This document shows, piece after piece, positions 34,741 to 47,044 of a stretch of DNA of 64,000 nucleotides (position 1 is its first letter; each line of letters begins with the position of its first letter). The translations under genes and the position numbers were made by a program. This DNA comes from Schistosoma mansoni (lineage: Eukaryota; Platyhelminthes; Trematoda; Strigeidida; Schistosomatidae), in the NCBI RefSeq assembly GCF_000237925.1, contig NC_031497.1:7428831-7492830 (forward strand), read 5' to 3'. Under the pieces are notes generated by a model. The model was not told where the DNA came from and searched no databases. It saw only the letters and a list, made by a program, of their open reading frames with translations.

Positions 34741-37294
34741 TGTATTAGTATTGATGACTGTTTTCAGAATGCAATTAAATATTTCTTATGTTTATCAATT
34801 TCGTGAAAATCAATGACATGTGATTGAAATATAACTGCATTTTTGCCTATGTAATTGTTCACCATCACATATTAAGACCCATTTTTTAGATATCTACATG
34901 AAAATTTTAGCCAAATGGATTTTACGACTCACATTTCTAGTACAAGGCTATGATAACAGCAACACGATAGAAACATGGGATCAAATAGTCAGTATCAATA
35001 ATATTGTTTCCTTAATTAACTCTGTGCTAGAACATTAAATAAATCAAACAATCAGAGTCTACTGAAATTCATTTTCCTGGATCACTGATCACCGTCGGAG
35101 ATTAATTAATTAATTTCAATGGTTTAACCTGTTAAAACTAATTCACATTTATAACAATCAATTATTTAGGAAAAATCAGTTTTAAAAAGGCGAACATTCA
35201 TTATCGATGAATAATATATCTTGTCATAGACTTCATATCATGGTTGTTATTATTGAACAAATTATCTCGTGCATACTAATGACATGTACGCTATCGCATT
35301 TCATCGAAGCCAGGATTAGGTTGAAGATGTTTACAAGGGACTTATGGCTGAAAAACATATTCATTAGTAGTAGTAGGAGTAATAATTTACTTCTAATTTT
35401 TAAATTCCCGAGAATAAAATATTTCTTCGTTGAACTAAACACTTTTCTTCAATGTTATGGATGATGCTTTATGAAAATTTAGATATTTCTCGAAAACATC
35501 GAATACAATATCATCGTGGGAATTTTCAAATATCTAATAATAAATTTGGTGTGACCAAGACAGAAAAAAAGAAGATATTTGATCTATACACTTGTTTGTC
35601 TTCGTTTTTTGCCAAAGACACAACTTATTTCTTTCGTTGAATAAAAAAGGTAACACAAGAAAATGTGGGACAAATAAAGTAGCTACTCGTAAGTAACATT
35701 GTCACGAAAAAATTTTCTAAATCTAGTTTTATTTGAATAAGCAATTTACTCACTTATGAAATGGTTGTCAATTATGAAGCTTGATTTTATTTTGTCTATA
35801 GTTTGGTACATAATACAGAGAAATTTTCTTTGTTTATCTTCGTCGTCAAGTTAAATGTAAAAATATCTTTGAACTGAATCGTTCATTTGCTAGTGCTATA
35901 TATATATCACGGTTCGAGGTAAAGATAATGGAAGACAATTCAAAAATCGAAACAGATCGTATACAATTTGATAAGTCGACGGACTACTACACGATGCCTT
36001 GATGACAACGGAGCGAGAGTAATCAGGGGGATGTGACTTTGAAAGAAAACTTTTATATCTCATGTAATGTTCAAGAAAAAGGAATCTAGGGAAATTCTCA
36101 TCATTCAAGTAGCAGTATTAAATCACAATTATATTGAGCCTCTAAATTTCACGGATAAAATTACTTTTGTTAGTCCCAACATATCATAATAATGATTTGA
36201 ATGAACTTCTGTCAACCTCTCTTTTTTATATATTTATCTATGTATTTCTACAGTGACGTTACATCATATTCTATAGCTTGAATAAAGCAATAGGAAAGTG
36301 TTTCTGCCTAGTGACTGTAAAGGAATAACAAGGAAGACAAAATTAAATAAATTTAAACCCACCATATTCATTAGAAAATTAGATTTTATACTGACTGGTT
36401 CATCTACTTATATCCTTAAGTAAACAAGAAATTCTTACTTTTACATCGCCCTTAGTTTTAAGCAAACATTTATGCACGTTTCAAATAAAACGCTGAGTAC
36501 AGGTAGAAATTTCGTTGTGTTAGTTATAATCAAATGATTTAAATGGAACCGAGGAACATAAAACAAATTCTTCTGAAAAATGTTTTAAAGAGCATTATTT
36601 TGTGAGTTCATTCCACACAAAAAATCGTTAAAATGTTAACAAACGTATGTGAGATATGAATCGTTTGTTTTCTACACTTAACACTCCCCAAAATCGTATT
36701 ATTCTATCATATGGAGTTGAGTTGAATAGCCAGCATCTTATCTTGGATATACATGTAAGTTAAAGAGAAGATGGTTCCATCAATCGATCTGTCTACATCA
36801 GGCCATCATTAACAAGGCATAATTTAACCGATTAATGCCCAGTTCAACAAACCACGATTGATAAAGTGCTTAGTCAATAGGATTGGCGATATCTGCACAG
36901 CTTCCAAATAAAACACGGATGCTAAATGAATATCTATCACAACTCACAACCTAATAGAAAGAAAACAGAATGCTGAATTAATCTATGCTTCTAACACCTA
37001 GATGTCTGATCATCTACATCCCATTAATAAAAGGTGAATCAAATTGCATCCTATTAAAAACGCAGGCCAAAATTAGTCATCGGAACGTAATATGCATTTA
37101 CTATACTTAAATGTCTAACCTTTGCGACGAATCTAAGAAGTATACAAATGATGACTTCATATTCCATGCATTTACCAATTTTCATGTTTTTGCGGATGTA
37201 AATGTATAAGGAGTAGTGATGGGAATTCTCAAGTTGGGGTGGCCAAATATTTATCTTAATGCCCGAAAAACAGGTAAACTCGAATGAATTGTAT
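34741..37294. other. AT-rich spacer, nothing recognised
   Basis: Open frames of 62-85 codons around 35200-36100 have no recognisable features and overlap on both strands. Confidence 0.5.
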
Positions 37295-37785
37295 GTAGTG
37301 ATGAAGGAAAGATTTTATAGAAACTATGCGACGTATTAGAGCTGTACATTTCAAACAGCGTGACATATTTATGCTTGGCAAGAGGTTTATATTTGAAACG
37401 TCAAACTAGAACATAATTATATCAGGTCATACCACTGATTCTAACTTAGTCATGAAGATTTTGCATAAAAGGTTTTTAAAAACGAATATTCAAGTTTGAT
37501 ATAACTACATTCGTACAACAGTTCAAATCCCACTATGTGTTCAAAAACAGTTAATAATTATCACTAACTTATTCTGGTATTGTTTATTTAACATTAATAG
37601 TGATATGTTGTACACTTTTATCTTTATTAACTTTGATTTACCTATGTTATAATTTGACTTGTTTGACCTATATTTTCCCTATGTAAATGAGTTGACAAGG
37701 AAATATATAGTTAGATTGTTTGAAATTTATTTCTTTTGTATGACACATAGTTCAGATAAATTTCATCATCTTAGTGGATTATTAA
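37295..37785. mobile_element. Family E fold-back element, second copy
   Basis: The left arm GTAGTGATGAAGGAAAGATT..AGAAACTATGCGACGTATTA and right arm (reverse complement ..CTGAACTATGTGTCATAC.., CAAACAATCTAACTATATAT) match the arms of 26176-26801. The centre is shorter and unrelated in detail. More diverged than the first copy. Confidence 0.55.
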
Positions 37786-38739
37786 AAATTATCATTTCTG
37801 CGGTAAACTAAAATGACTATGCTAAAAGAAAATTATCCTTATTTTCATGAGCAATAACTCTTAAATTGATAAATATATATCTTTTTCCATTATTTAGAAT
37901 CAATGAAGGTTTAATCAAGCATTTATTATTGTATTCTGATATTGCTTTTTATATTTTTCAAACTGTAAATAACCCCCCTATATAGAGATTTCACAGTTTA
38001 TGACACACTTAGTTTCTCTAAGAATAGTAAGTTGACGTCTAGTTCGAAAGTTTTTGGACATAAATTTATATGAGGATAGTTTGAATTACGATGGATATCA
38101 ACCTATGAACCAACGCCACTAAATTCTTGGATAGTGCTTACAACTGAATAATAGGATGAAATGAAAACGTGTAATTATTGAGGCTTGCTACCAAGTTGGG
38201 ATCAGATCAACCAGATTTTCTCAGTTCAATCAGGTAACCAAATGGTAACATGGATCATGCAATGGTTTATATTGTATTGTAAATCTCTGAGTGTCTATTT
38301 ATCTTAGGTATCGATGATTCTTCGGCAGATATCAATTTCTAATAAAACTTATATTTATATTAAGTTGAATGTTAGTAAGTTATGACAAATTATTGTTATT
38401 TACTATTGCAGACCTGTTAGTAATTCACAATTGAATCGTATGATTGGAATTCTTCTTTCAAATCAGATTCAATGGTTTTTATGTGACCTTGAAAAGGGAT
38501 CTTCAAAAGTAACATTGGAACTTGGTCATGAATTCATTCTCATCAAAACTCCTAAAAATAATATTTCAATTTTATCAGTATCTTACTATTTCAAATAATC
38601 ACTTCACAGCCACCAATAATTTGAATCTGTATCAAAACGTATCGATGTCTGATTATCAAATGGGAACTTTCAAACTATTTTCCTTTGCCCTTAACTATAT
38701 GAATACTGAGAATACGATTGCTGAATTTAGATACGCGGA
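37786..38739. other. AT-rich spacer, nothing recognised
   Basis: A 91-codon open frame at 38522-38797 runs into the next repeat and has no recognisable features. Confidence 0.5.
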
Positions 38740-39134
38740 ACTATGCGAACAACGATTATCTCATACACCTGAACGAACAACCTTGAGTCCCGATTGATCC
38801 TTTTCCCTATATGTTGAGTCCAGAACACCAATTTCAACCTCCGTGAATATGAATCATATATTTCAAACATACTCGGTTTATATACATACCAAACAGATCA
38901 CATAACACCATAAATAGAAGATAACATTTGTACAAGATCAAGCCAAAAGTGGCTATAATTATGAGAAACTGTTACTAATAAATGGGGAATATCTCAAGAA
39001 TAGTAAATCGTATGAAAGAAATGTGAATATACATGAACTAGTCAGGCAATGGTTATACAATAAAAAATAACATTAGTCCAAAGATAGATCTTTAACAGTT
39101 ACCTTTCTTTATTCTCGTCGGGATATATCACAGT
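38740..39134 (-). mobile_element. Family D LTR-like fossil
   Basis: It aligns with 46010-46435 and 58692-59116 over about 350 bp: GAGTCCAGAACACCAATTTC, GGTTTATATACATACCAAAC, CATTTGTACAAGATCAAGCC, TATCTCAAGAATAGTAAATCG, ATATATCACA. Read on the minus strand it starts TGTGATATA and has TATATAAACC in the right place for an LTR promoter, so a solo LTR is the best guess. No attached coding region; old and broken. Confidence 0.5.
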
Positions 39135-39404
39135 TCAATTTTTAACTTCTTAGTTCTTTCAGAAACAAAGACATTAAAAATACACCATTTCTGCTCATTT
39201 TTATCGATCTTGAAAGAAGTAAGAACAAGAACAAAATTTCAATTAATAGACTGCGCAATTTCAATATCGAAATACAATAATTTTTATTGATTAACATTCA
39301 TGAGATTATTTAAAACAAAACATCACTATGGTTATTAGTTAACTTGTGTATATTTTAAATTTATTCAGAATATATCTAAAACAACTTCTGAAATTAAATT
39401 CACT
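39135..39404. other. AT-rich spacer, nothing recognised
   Basis: No gene or repeat seen. Confidence 0.5.
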
Positions 39405-39780
39405 TGATTTTGTTTGTTTGAATCTTCCCATTGATGTTTAGTACTGCAGTTGATCAGTCTCTTATTGGCATATGTGCATACTGTGCGAATTGCCTCGATA
39501 TTGTCTTAATTCACAAGCATTTTAAGCAAAAATGGATAGTGGGTAGCAATGGAATCCAGGATGCGTGTTTCGTCCCATTTGGGACTCGTCAGCTGAATGT
39601 GCCCGCATCCCAAAGTTGGTGTTCTCTTTGGATAATGCGATGGAATTTGGAGCGAAGGGTACTGTGTTCGAGTCCCAGAGCGAATATCAACTCTGAGATG
39701 CAGGCATATCCAGCGGACAAGTCCCAATCAGGACGGATCACATGGATTTTACTGCTAGCCACTATCCATCTTTGCTTGTA
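39405..39780. mobile_element. Palindromic double-hammerhead family A element, copy 1
   Basis: Antisense half: junction AAATTCACTTGATTTTG, tail, body, hammerhead complement (39555-39600) to CTCTTTGGA. From about 39634 the sense half follows: TAATGCGATGGAATTTGGAG, B box GTGTTCGAGTC (39665-39675), GAATATCAACTCTGAGATGC, decayed sense hammerhead (39710-39755), body start to CATCTTTGCTTG. Two opposed ribozymes thus flank a partial tRNA-like piece lacking its A box. The copy at 44985-45365 has the same joint. A 116-codon open frame here is a by-product. Confidence 0.8.
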
Positions 39781-40240
39781 AACTTATCATTTTCTCTGGA
39801 TATAAATCTTTCGAAAACAGTTTAATCAATAAATAGACAAAAGTATAAAATAATATTGTAATTTATCAACGAATTCATAATAAATTTTAGTTGATATTAC
39901 TTATTCTATACACTCATCAATGTTCAGTTTCATACACATTGAATAGCTTGTCAACAACAACAAAAATTGCAAACAAGACAAATATCAAGAAGAATCTTTA
40001 TTGACTTAGATTAGGCATGTTTAAAGACTCCTTATACAGTTACGTAATATTGTTTACGATTGAAGTATAATTTTTTGAAAGTTGTTAAATTGTCTGAACA
40101 AATATTTACAGCAATTTTGAATATTTTAATGCTTGAGATCATGGGTCAATTGAAGCTAGACCATCATGGAAAACCTGGAAGCACTAAACATCTGTTTCGT
40201 CCTATTGCGAACTTCATAAGCAGTGCTCATCCGCGATCCA
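39690..40240 (-). repeat. Composite A+B unit, inverted duplicate of 16681-17205
   Basis: 39690-39780 is the sense A hammerhead end and 40130-40240 the antisense B element. The spacer between them is the reverse complement of 16780-17115 with moderate divergence (CTTTCGAAAACAGTTTAATC against GATTAAAGTGTTTTCGAAAG; TGTCTGAACAAATATTTACA against TGTAAATATTTGTTTAGATA). Confidence 0.7.
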
Positions 40241-40268
40241 GCCTGGCAAGATTCGAACCGAGGACCGT
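40130..40268 (-). mobile_element. Family B element, antisense
   Basis: Plus strand: GATCATGGGTCAATTGAAGC, TGGAAAACCTGGAAGCACTA, CTGTTTCGTCCTATTGCGAA, AAGCAGTGCTCATCCGCGAT, then B-box complement GATTCGAACCGAGGACC. The hammerhead is decayed (first box no longer CTGANGA). It stops before the A box. Confidence 0.75.
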
Positions 40269-42333
40269 TTATTTCACATAGTTATTTTTATATTCTAGTT
40301 ACAATCAATACTTTACTAAGCTAGACAAGATCTATCATAATCAAAATGAATTTTGTTGATTAATGGGTTATTGAGTACTTTCGTTCTTAAAACTAATTTA
40401 ATCAACCTAATTTTGCGAATACTTCTTCTATGTAGTTGCATTTTCTCTAAATTTCTCTTTTCTTTATTGAAATATAACTAGTAAAAATGAGAAAATACAA
40501 ATGACCTAAATTAATTTATTTGTGAATAACTAGTAATTGTTAAATAGATTGAAACAAGAGTAAAAACAAAATGATAGAAACGTGATCTGGTATGAAAGAT
40601 GATACACCTAACGGACAAAGCTGTCACAATGTTTTGTTTTAAAAAAAAACTTGATACATTAGAATATCATATTAATTTAAGGGAATAAATCATTGTAAGT
40701 TGATCTTGCTGAAGATTTATTTCGCCTATTTGTTTCTCTTTTTGGGATAGTGTAATGAGAAGACGAAGAATATCAGAACTGTGTGATGTATAAGCTCAAT
40801 ACAATCTAATTACTTATACTTGCTAAAAATATATATGAAGAATTCAAAGGTTAACTAAACAAATGAAAACGAATTTTGTAGAAAAAATAGTATGCGAAAG
40901 ATTTTAAATAAACTTAATACTATTCGAAACGACGTCAGTATTTCATGTGAACAGTAGATGAACAATCAGTTTCCTTTATTAGATTTACTAATAAGTAGAA
41001 CAGAAGATAGTTCAGTCAAACGATACATTTTTAGAAATTTGACTTGGACAAGCTAGTTGGTTATCATAGTCATTGCCCAGTTTAATGGAAACGAGGTTTG
41101 ACAAAGAGAACAAACACACATATGTGGAAGACCTATTTATTATTTATTACACAATTACACAGTGGTACAGCAAAGTATGAAAAACATTCACCAAATACAT
41201 CATTAGCAAATCTTCTTTGAATTGTCTCTTATGAGGTTCATTGTTCTTTGATTCCTGTTGTTATCTTGATTGTTTTCAGTCCCCTTCTCTATTCTTCTCA
41301 TTTCAATCTTGCCAACTTTCTGATATCAGATATTCCACTTCCGACTGCTGTTACATACTATTTATATTTGCAAACATAAGTAGCATATGCCTCAATAGTA
41401 ATAAGTCCTACACAGAAAAGTTCATTATTATTGAAAAAAGCAATACCTGTATTTCACAGGAAACCGAAAAGGCATGTAAACAACTGCTACATATCCCAAT
41501 GTGTTTACTAACTTATATTTGTTAGTGGCCAAACATATATAGAGAGGAGTAATCGTGATTTACTAATTAGTATGCATGAACATCTACGAAAGTAATTGTA
41601 AACACAAATTAAATCAATTAACTCAATACGAGTATATGATAAAGGCACGTTGCCCTCTATTACTAAAAATATAAATGAAACAAGTTTTGAGGTTTATCTT
41701 AGCTTGGCTTTTGTGGTTTTAATAGAAAGGTGTTCAAGGTTTTTACTAAGATTTGTTGAAGCTTTGGCCATATTAAAGTTGAAACCCCATTTACATGTTC
41801 ATTCATTAAATTATATTTAGTGTGTGCCCTATGATAATCATATTACTTTTAATTTTACAATTTCTTTTGTTGAAACAAGTAACCATATTGATTGATGAAT
41901 TTTTCTCTGAATAAATTGAATGTTTGAAAATCGTATGTATCTTTTTTCAATTTATATCTTACTGGACTTTACTCAGAATATAGGTAACTCTCTAGAATGA
42001 AGAATGATATATTACTATTAAATGAATACTTTATTTGTAACTTCTTAAAAGTATATATTACCGCATACTATTTGTTCACTCCGGTTTAATTCTTTGATAT
42101 CGTTAACATGCTTTATGACGTGTGAGCAAATTTTCAGTTAACTGGTTTACCTCTTTGTCTTTACTGTTAAGATAGAATAGTTTTACCACATTTGACTGTA
42201 TTTATTTAAATGAGTTGGTTATATTAAATCAATGTAATGCACATTATAAATTAATACATTCATGGTAGTGAATTTTCTGGAAAATTAGCATAAACAAATT
42301 AGAAGGGTTTTGGGGAGATTAAGTATTTGCATA
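40269..42333. other. AT-rich spacer with one family E arm
   Basis: 40747-40835 matches a single arm of family E (ATAGTGTAATGAGAAGACGA, ATATCAGAACTGTGTGATGT). A 94-codon open frame at 41241-41525 is unrecognised and not called. Otherwise nothing. Confidence 0.5.
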
Positions 42334-42662
42334 GTTGAAAGCATGATTCAATTGAAGCCAGACCACCATGGAAAACTTGGAAGCACTGGACGGCCGATTC
42401 GTCCTATTTTGGGACGTCTCAGCAGTGCGCATCCACGACCTCGCCTCGCGAGACTCGAACCCAGGACCTACCAGTATCGCGCCGGAGCACTTAACCGATA
42501 GACCAGTGAACTGGCATTCAACGGTGTTATTATCTAGCTTCAACAAACCCACGAAGTTGAGCAACCGTTCACCAATTGTCTTCAGTGAGTTGATATCTCA
42601 CAAAAGACGTGGTTTGAACTCCACTGGTTACTGCTTCTCACTAGAACTCCAGGAATTATCTC
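42334..42662 (-). mobile_element. Family B element, longest copy with head and leader
   Basis: In RNA sense (minus): leader TGGAGTTCTAGTGAGAAGCA-like, GATATCAACTCACTGAAGAC, GGTTGCTCAACTTCGTGGG, ATAACACCGTTGAATGCC, and the tRNA-like head (A-box-like CACTGGTCTATCGGTTAAG, B box GGGTTCGAGTC). The ribozyme region follows at about 42383-42428, then the body to ATGCTTTCAACTATGCAAA. The core is damaged (CTGAGAC for CTGANGA, GAATC for GAAAC), while stem I GCACTG/CAGTGC is perfect. Confidence 0.8.
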
Positions 42663-43529
42663 AAATAAACAAATTACACAAAAAGTGTTGCTACTGAGTA
42701 TATAATTATTAACGAATTATAAGTGAATTATTGAAACGTACGAGACGAATAGATGTATCATATAGACATATTTTTTTGTTTGTTTATCACAAGTAACGCG
42801 ATTTCAAAACACAACCTTTTTTCATTGTTTTCATTTACTTATTGTCACCCCAGAGACGCCTAATAGAATAAATAAACAATCTGATGAATAATATAGAAGT
42901 AAAGAGATAAAAATTGATTTTATTCCTTATTGATATGATTGATATATCCGGTGAGCCGTAAAAGTTTGTTTTTTTTCTAAAATTTATTCAATATAGATTC
43001 GCTCATCCAGATAAATATTTTTTTTCAACAAATAGATTTCATAGTACAAAAAATAATGGTCACCTCTTTTAATTGTTATATCTTTCCTAAACAACCAAAA
43101 AAATAAGGTTTTAAACTAGGTCTGTTTTCCATAGCAATTATATTAAGTCACAAGTAAAGATACATATGAGTAATGTAATCTGTGCTTTTAAATTGTTAAA
43201 ATGACCGTCTAAGCATTACTTCTGGGAATAAATATAATATATCATGTTCTAGTAAATTATAAGTTATTATAATGAAATATAGATAAAACTCTTTCAAATT
43301 GATAGAAAGTTTGCTTATCAACGTTTGTTCCTCTCAACATTCTAAGTTATTCAGTAAACATAAACTTATAAAATGATTCAAAATATGCATAGATAAAGCC
43401 ACATAATAGTACTCCAAGGTATACTGTACTTTTCATATAATTACAACAATAGTTGTCACAAGTAATTTTGTAATACGTTTGAAAAACTTCAAATGTACTT
43501 GAAATAAACAAAGAACTGATCTAATAGTT

Positions 43530-43720
43530 GAGTTCATGAGTAATTTGAAGCTAGATCACCATGAAAAACCTGGAAGCACTGGAAGGAATTTTAGTCCCAT
43601 ACTAGGAAGAAACGGCTGTCCAGTGCCTAGAGGTTTTTCATGGTGGTCTAGCTTCAGTTGACTCATGAATTCAATCATTAAATTAATAAAATCTTCACAA
43701 AACCCTCTACTGGTAAGGAA
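43530..43720. mobile_element. Head-to-head pair of family B fragments (hairpin)
   Basis: 43540-43582 reads antisense B (TTTGAAGCTAGATCACCATG, AAAAACCTGGAAGCACTGGA). 43600-43675 reads sense B (GTCCCATACTAGGAAGAAAC, GGCTGTCCAGTGCCTAGAGG, TGGTGGTCTAGCTTCAGTTG) and continues to ATCTTCACAAAACCC near 43700. The arms can pair over about 40 bp around a loop that holds half of a hammerhead. Confidence 0.7.
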
Positions 43721-44984
43721 CGGATCATCTACTACATGACTATATATATATATATATAAGCAAATCATATTGTTTCTAATTAGATCTTCATTAGGCTTTC
43801 GCACGTTTAATATGTATATGTATATTTGTTCCGTAATATACACGTTGTAAAATCCTGCATTAAATGTGTTGTTAGGTTGAAATTGATAAGTGGAACATTT
43901 TTAAGAAATGTGTAAATATTTTTAGCGGAAAATATATGCAACTGAATTAGGGTGAGAAAATTATATTTTCACTAAGTTCAGTATATTTAGAATGAATTTA
44001 CTTCAATACTGAGAAGTATGAGATCGTTATTATAGAATATATTTCTTCACAGTAGTCGAAAGCCAACATACGTAAGTAACTCTAAGAATGTGAAGTTTTA
44101 ACTTACAGCTATTATTTTACAACTACCTATGAAAGTTTGTACACGTTGTCATAGACATCCTAATAAAAGAAAACCAACATTGATAAAAATCTAGTGGACA
44201 GAGATGATATGCTTGATGTTATTACGAGTTCACATTACTCGGTAAACGGAACGAAGGTCAAAGATACAGTAACACGATAGGCTATTATAAACCCGTTGTC
44301 CCCAGCCCTGATAATTAGACCAAGAAGTCTTGATGAGGCATAGAGAATGTATTCTGCAAGCACCCAGAAAATACGAGGTCACTAAGCATACAAATTAAGC
44401 TTATTTATACACTGATATAAACGCTCTTAGGAAACCATAAAACAGCGTACTGAAAACATCCCGCTAACAAATGACAGAATGACAGTCAAGGATTTCTATT
44501 GGAAACTGTAAGCTGTAGGTTAACTGAGCGTCTCCTAGCGCGAAAACAAGAAAATATTCGGAATAAAATTACGAAATTAGAACCTTTTTCACTTGAGTTC
44601 GGGGATCTAATGTCCTCAACAAGATGTTTATGAACATGGTAGAAATACAATTCTCGATAAAATGTGGCACTGACTCGAGATTAATGTACCAACAATTAAA
44701 TTACTTTAAATTATTATTTATATCTTATCTAGAGAAATAGTGTATTTCCATATTCAGTTAAGTTTAACAGAAGAATATTAGAGATTATATTTGAAATACT
44801 ACATTTGAATGAATAAAATTAATATTTTATTTCTCTATATGATTCCAAACATGTGATTTATTTGATGGTGTATAGTTAGGCATTCTAATTCAAATTGAAT
44901 TAAAGTTTTATGTTGAAGGTATTTATAATTTATACCTGAATTTGTATATCTCATACTGAAGGGTTTAGAAACTTACTAACAATA
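43721..44984. other. Spacer with TA run and an unclassified GC-richer block
   Basis: A TA run at 43741-43758. 44150-44680 is GC-richer than its surroundings (ACGAAGGTCAAAGATACAGT, CCCGTTGTCCCCAGCCCTGA, GCGTCTCCTAGCGCGAAAAC) with no long frame. It may be a decayed element but has no partner in this window. Confidence 0.4.
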
Positions 44985-45365
44985 CACTCGGTATTGTTTA
45001 GTTGGATCTTCTCATTAATATTTAGGACTGCAGTTGATCAGTCTCTTAGTGGCATATGTGCATACTGTGCGAATTGCCTCGATATTGTCTTAATTCACAA
45101 GCATTTTAAGCAAAAATGGATAGTGGGTAGCAATGGAATCCAGGATGCGTGTTTCGTCTCATTTGGGACTCGTCAGCTGAATGTACCCGCATCCCAGGGT
45201 TGATGTTCGCTTTGGATAATGCGATGGAGTTTGAAGCGAAGGGTACTGTGTTCGAGTCCCAGAGCGAATATCAACTCTGAGATGCAGGCACACCCAGGTG
45301 ACGGGTCCCAAATAGGATAAAACTCGCATTCTGAATTCCACTGCTAGCCACTATCCATCTTCACT
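44985..45365. mobile_element. Palindromic double-hammerhead family A element, copy 2
   Basis: Almost the same sequence and order as 39405-39780, including the joint CGCTTTGGATAATGCGATGG (about 45208-45227), GTGTTCGAGTCCCAGAGCGA and GCGTGTTTCGTC. The antisense hammerhead is at about 45133-45180 and the sense one at about 45290-45340 (first box GTGACGG, decayed). Flanking sequence is unrelated to copy 1 beyond the element, so the palindrome itself moved. Confidence 0.8.
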
Positions 45366-45609
45366 GATAGTACATTGTTTACAATATTTAAAAAATGATC
45401 TATTTACAGTATGGATGTAATGCACCATACAAGCGATGAATAGAAATTAATTAAGTTACACTTATCTTGAAAAATGTTATGCTTGATAATGATCGTTTTT
45501 ATCTGATTTGTGAATTCCTCATGTTTTTTCCATTGAAAAATCGTCATTAGTTAAGAAGGAGATCAAAGGAAAAGTGCGTTTTGAAATACGATAATTATCA
45601 ACTTTCTAA
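45366..45609. other. AT-rich spacer
   Basis: Nothing seen. Confidence 0.5.
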
Positions 45610-45870
45610 TGTGGTGTGGGTTACTCATATACACATAAGTAGTATATAACAATGGTCAGGCATTGAATGTATTTCAGTAGAAGTACGATAACGAAAGAAC
45701 GGGGACGAAACGCAATTGGTATGAAAGTGCATGAACAATAAGAATCGGAGAGGATGGACAGATTTTTACAGAAGGAACGGTCAAGATTGACACAGTTGAT
45801 TAATAGTTTGCAAATTAAATGTTTACTATATGGCTCTCATATTTTAGTGAGATATTCGTGTTCATCTTTA
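45610..45870 (+). repeat. Family C interspersed repeat
   Basis: It starts TGTGGTGTGGGTTACTCATA and follows the 13741 copy through GGAACGGTCAAGATTGACAC and TTTAGTGAGATATTCGTG. The last 30 bp differ. Confidence 0.7.
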
Positions 45871-46009
45871 AATAAGCAAATAAATTTCTAGAAATTAAGT
45901 TTATTTACGTCTTTGTTATGTCGATTGAGTGCGTACCTTGTTTAATATATGACGTGATGATTCCCGCCAATCAGAGAGGAGTGAATTATCGATCAGAGCC
46001 ATGATACAC

Positions 46010-46435
46010 TAAAAGCCGTATGACTAGTCTTGAGTTCTTATCAGTCCTGCTTTCTGCCTAGCCCAGCCAGTTAAGTCCAGAACACCAATAACAGCCTCTG
46101 CAATATGAGTCATTATTCTCAAACATAATGGGTTTATGTACCAAACAGACAGACCACATCGTACCATAAAATAGAAACAACATTTGTACAAGATTTGGCC
46201 AAATGTGGCTGTGAATAAGGGGAACAGTAATTAATGGACTAGGGATAACTCAAGAATGATAAATCGTATAATAATAATCTATAGGTGAAAATAAAGCTTA
46301 TAATAAAAGGGACACGAATATGAATAATTTAGTTACTTAACAATTATACAATAGGAAATATACATATCATATTGGTCCATAAATAGTTCTTAAAGTTACC
46401 ATTCATAAATCTCCTGAGCTTGTCATGTTTAGCGA
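46010..46435 (-). mobile_element. Family D LTR-like fossil
   Basis: It shares AGTCCAGAACACCAATAACA, GGGTTTATGTACCAAACAGA, CAACATTTGTACAAGATTTG, GATAACTCAAGAATGATAAA and GTCCATAAATAGTTCTTAAA with the copies at 38740 and 58692. Old, broken, no coding region attached. Confidence 0.5.
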
Positions 46436-47044
46436 GAAAAATTTTCAGGATCTTTTCAACAATCATAATCTAATATATCATGTTATAAAGTTAGTATATA
46501 AGGAGTATTTTCTAAAGCAGAATTATTTCTTAGTAACTGATAGTTTGATTAAATTACACGTATCAACTCTAATCTTTAAGATCTTCAGTTAATAAGAGAA
46601 AATTAAATATGATTGTTATATTCAAGAATTAATTTGTTTAGGAGTCATTATTAAGAAAAAATTCAATTTATTTATTTATTTATTATTACAATTTTGAAAA
46701 AGAAAAACCTCATAAATTATTAATAAGTAAAACAAATAAATAAATAAGAAAATGGGAATAAGAAAAAAAGATAAATAGATTAATTACTTTTATACAAGAA
46801 CGTTTATACAAATTAGACATTAAATTGCTTATGAAATATTAATAATAATTATCTCTTATAGATTCTTTCAATATTTCTGTGGTTGTTGTTGTTATTGTAA
46901 TAGAAGTAGACATATGACCTACTTAATTTGATGTCTTTTATGTATAAATTCTATTAATTTAATTTTTTTATTCAAATGTAAATTAAGTTATAGAACAGTT
47001 TGTTTATTTCAGTAAAAAATAAATTTTGTTATATATTCATATAT
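46436..47044. other. AT-rich low-complexity spacer
   Basis: It includes TTTATT runs at about 46669-46688 and an A-rich stretch to 46780. No gene seen. Confidence 0.5.

Noticed and set aside
35207-35464. Open frames of 69-85 codons on both strands
   Set aside because: Overlapping opposite frames in AT-rich spacer without coding signs.
38522-38797. 91-codon open frame
   Set aside because: Ends inside a family D repeat and shows no conserved feature.
41241-41525. 94-codon open frame with Cys-rich text
   Set aside because: No recognisable domain, promoter or splice context, and composition like the surrounding spacer; too weak to call.
42310-42697. Overlapping open frames of 63-109 codons on both strands
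   Set aside because: They lie wholly in or across a family B element, so chance frames in a repeat.
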